From Nostoc cf. edaphicum LEGE 07299 (lineage in GTDB: Bacteria > Cyanobacteriota > Cyanobacteriia > Cyanobacteriales > Nostocaceae): DNA of 5,137 nt. The notes under the pieces were generated by a model that made no database searches, had not been told where the DNA came from, and saw only the letters and a list, made by a program, of their open reading frames with translations. The first letter of the stretch is position 1. Each line of letters starts with the position of its first letter. Of this stretch, positions 5,096-5,137 are shown piece after piece. The stretch covers positions 1 to 5,137 of the forward strand of contig NZ_JADEXF010000351.1 in assembly GCF_015207245.1 (NCBI RefSeq), in the 5' to 3' direction. The translations under genes and the position numbers were made by a program.

Positions 5096-5137
5096 AGATA
5101 AGTTACTAAAATTTACAAACTAGCTTAGGGTATATAC

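Larger units (their letters stand above)
4711..5137. other. AT-rich region downstream of the regulator, no recognised gene
   Basis: These 427 bp are clearly more AT-rich than the genes. Contents: a HIP1 site (4753-4760), an 8-bp-stem hairpin (4769-4793), a weak plus-strand promoter-like pair TTGATG (4836-4841) and TAGTAT (4858-4863) at 16-nt spacing, an AT palindrome TATAAT-TTTT-ATTATA (4926-4941), a 5-bp-stem hairpin ACCAT/ATGGT (4988-5005), and an intrinsic terminator (5048-5071) within an 8-bp inverted repeat. All reading frames are short. On the minus strand every frame is closed by a stop by about 5107, so no minus-strand gene enters from the right beyond that point. Confidence 0.6.

Noticed and set aside
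1..5137. CRISPR array, tRNA gene, transposase or prophage genes
   Set aside because: No regularly spaced repeats, tRNA-like cloverleaf or mobile-element protein motifs were found.

Overview
The window looks like chromosomal DNA from a cyanobacterium, most likely a filamentous, Nostoc-like one. Evidence seen directly: the HIP1 octamer GCGATCGC occurs six times in 5.1 kb (starts at 672, 1032, 1793, 2130, 3284, 4753), there is a GACAAAT-type heptad repeat array, base composition is moderately AT-rich, and the regulator is a REC-PAS-GGDEF-EAL protein of a kind common in these organisms. The species cannot be fixed from the sequence alone.

Layout from left to right. (1) The 3' part of a plus-strand gene for a small four-helix-bundle (S23 / 23S rRNA intervening-sequence type) protein ends at 266. 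(2) A 42-bp array of heptads (261-302) fills the whole gap to the next gene and includes the stop codon of the first. (3) A minus-strand two-gene operon encodes an ABC-2 exporter of the GldA/GldF type: the ATPase (2119 to 1118) followed, with no spacer, by the six-helix permease (1117 to 305). A TATAAT box lies just upstream of the ATPase start. (4) The 410-bp divergent intergenic region (2120-2529) has no recognisable gene. It holds a minus-strand intrinsic terminator whose 3' arm can also pair with a distant 9-nt sequence, which suggests either an undescribed small RNA or an attenuator-like leader for the ABC operon. (5) A plus-strand gene (2530-4710) encodes a 726-residue cytoplasmic response regulator with REC, PAS, GGDEF and EAL domains, predicted to make and/or degrade c-di-GMP. 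Its start sits in a tandem heptad repeat carrying an ATG in each of the three frames. (6) A 427-bp AT-rich region without a recognised gene closes the window; it contains hairpins and a clear intrinsic terminator at 5048-5071.

The ABC pair should act as one membrane complex: the ATPase powers export or membrane remodelling through the permease dimer. The substrate is unknown. In many cyanobacteria such a pair is followed by a GldG-like gene and a DUF4340 gene (family knowledge); here the next gene is instead the convergent four-helix-bundle gene. The c-di-GMP regulator is divergently transcribed and nothing in the sequence ties it to the transporter. No clearly new multi-gene system is visible. 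The best leads are the intergenic RNA/attenuator candidate, the triple-ATG start region, and a small-repeat-like insertion inside the EAL domain.
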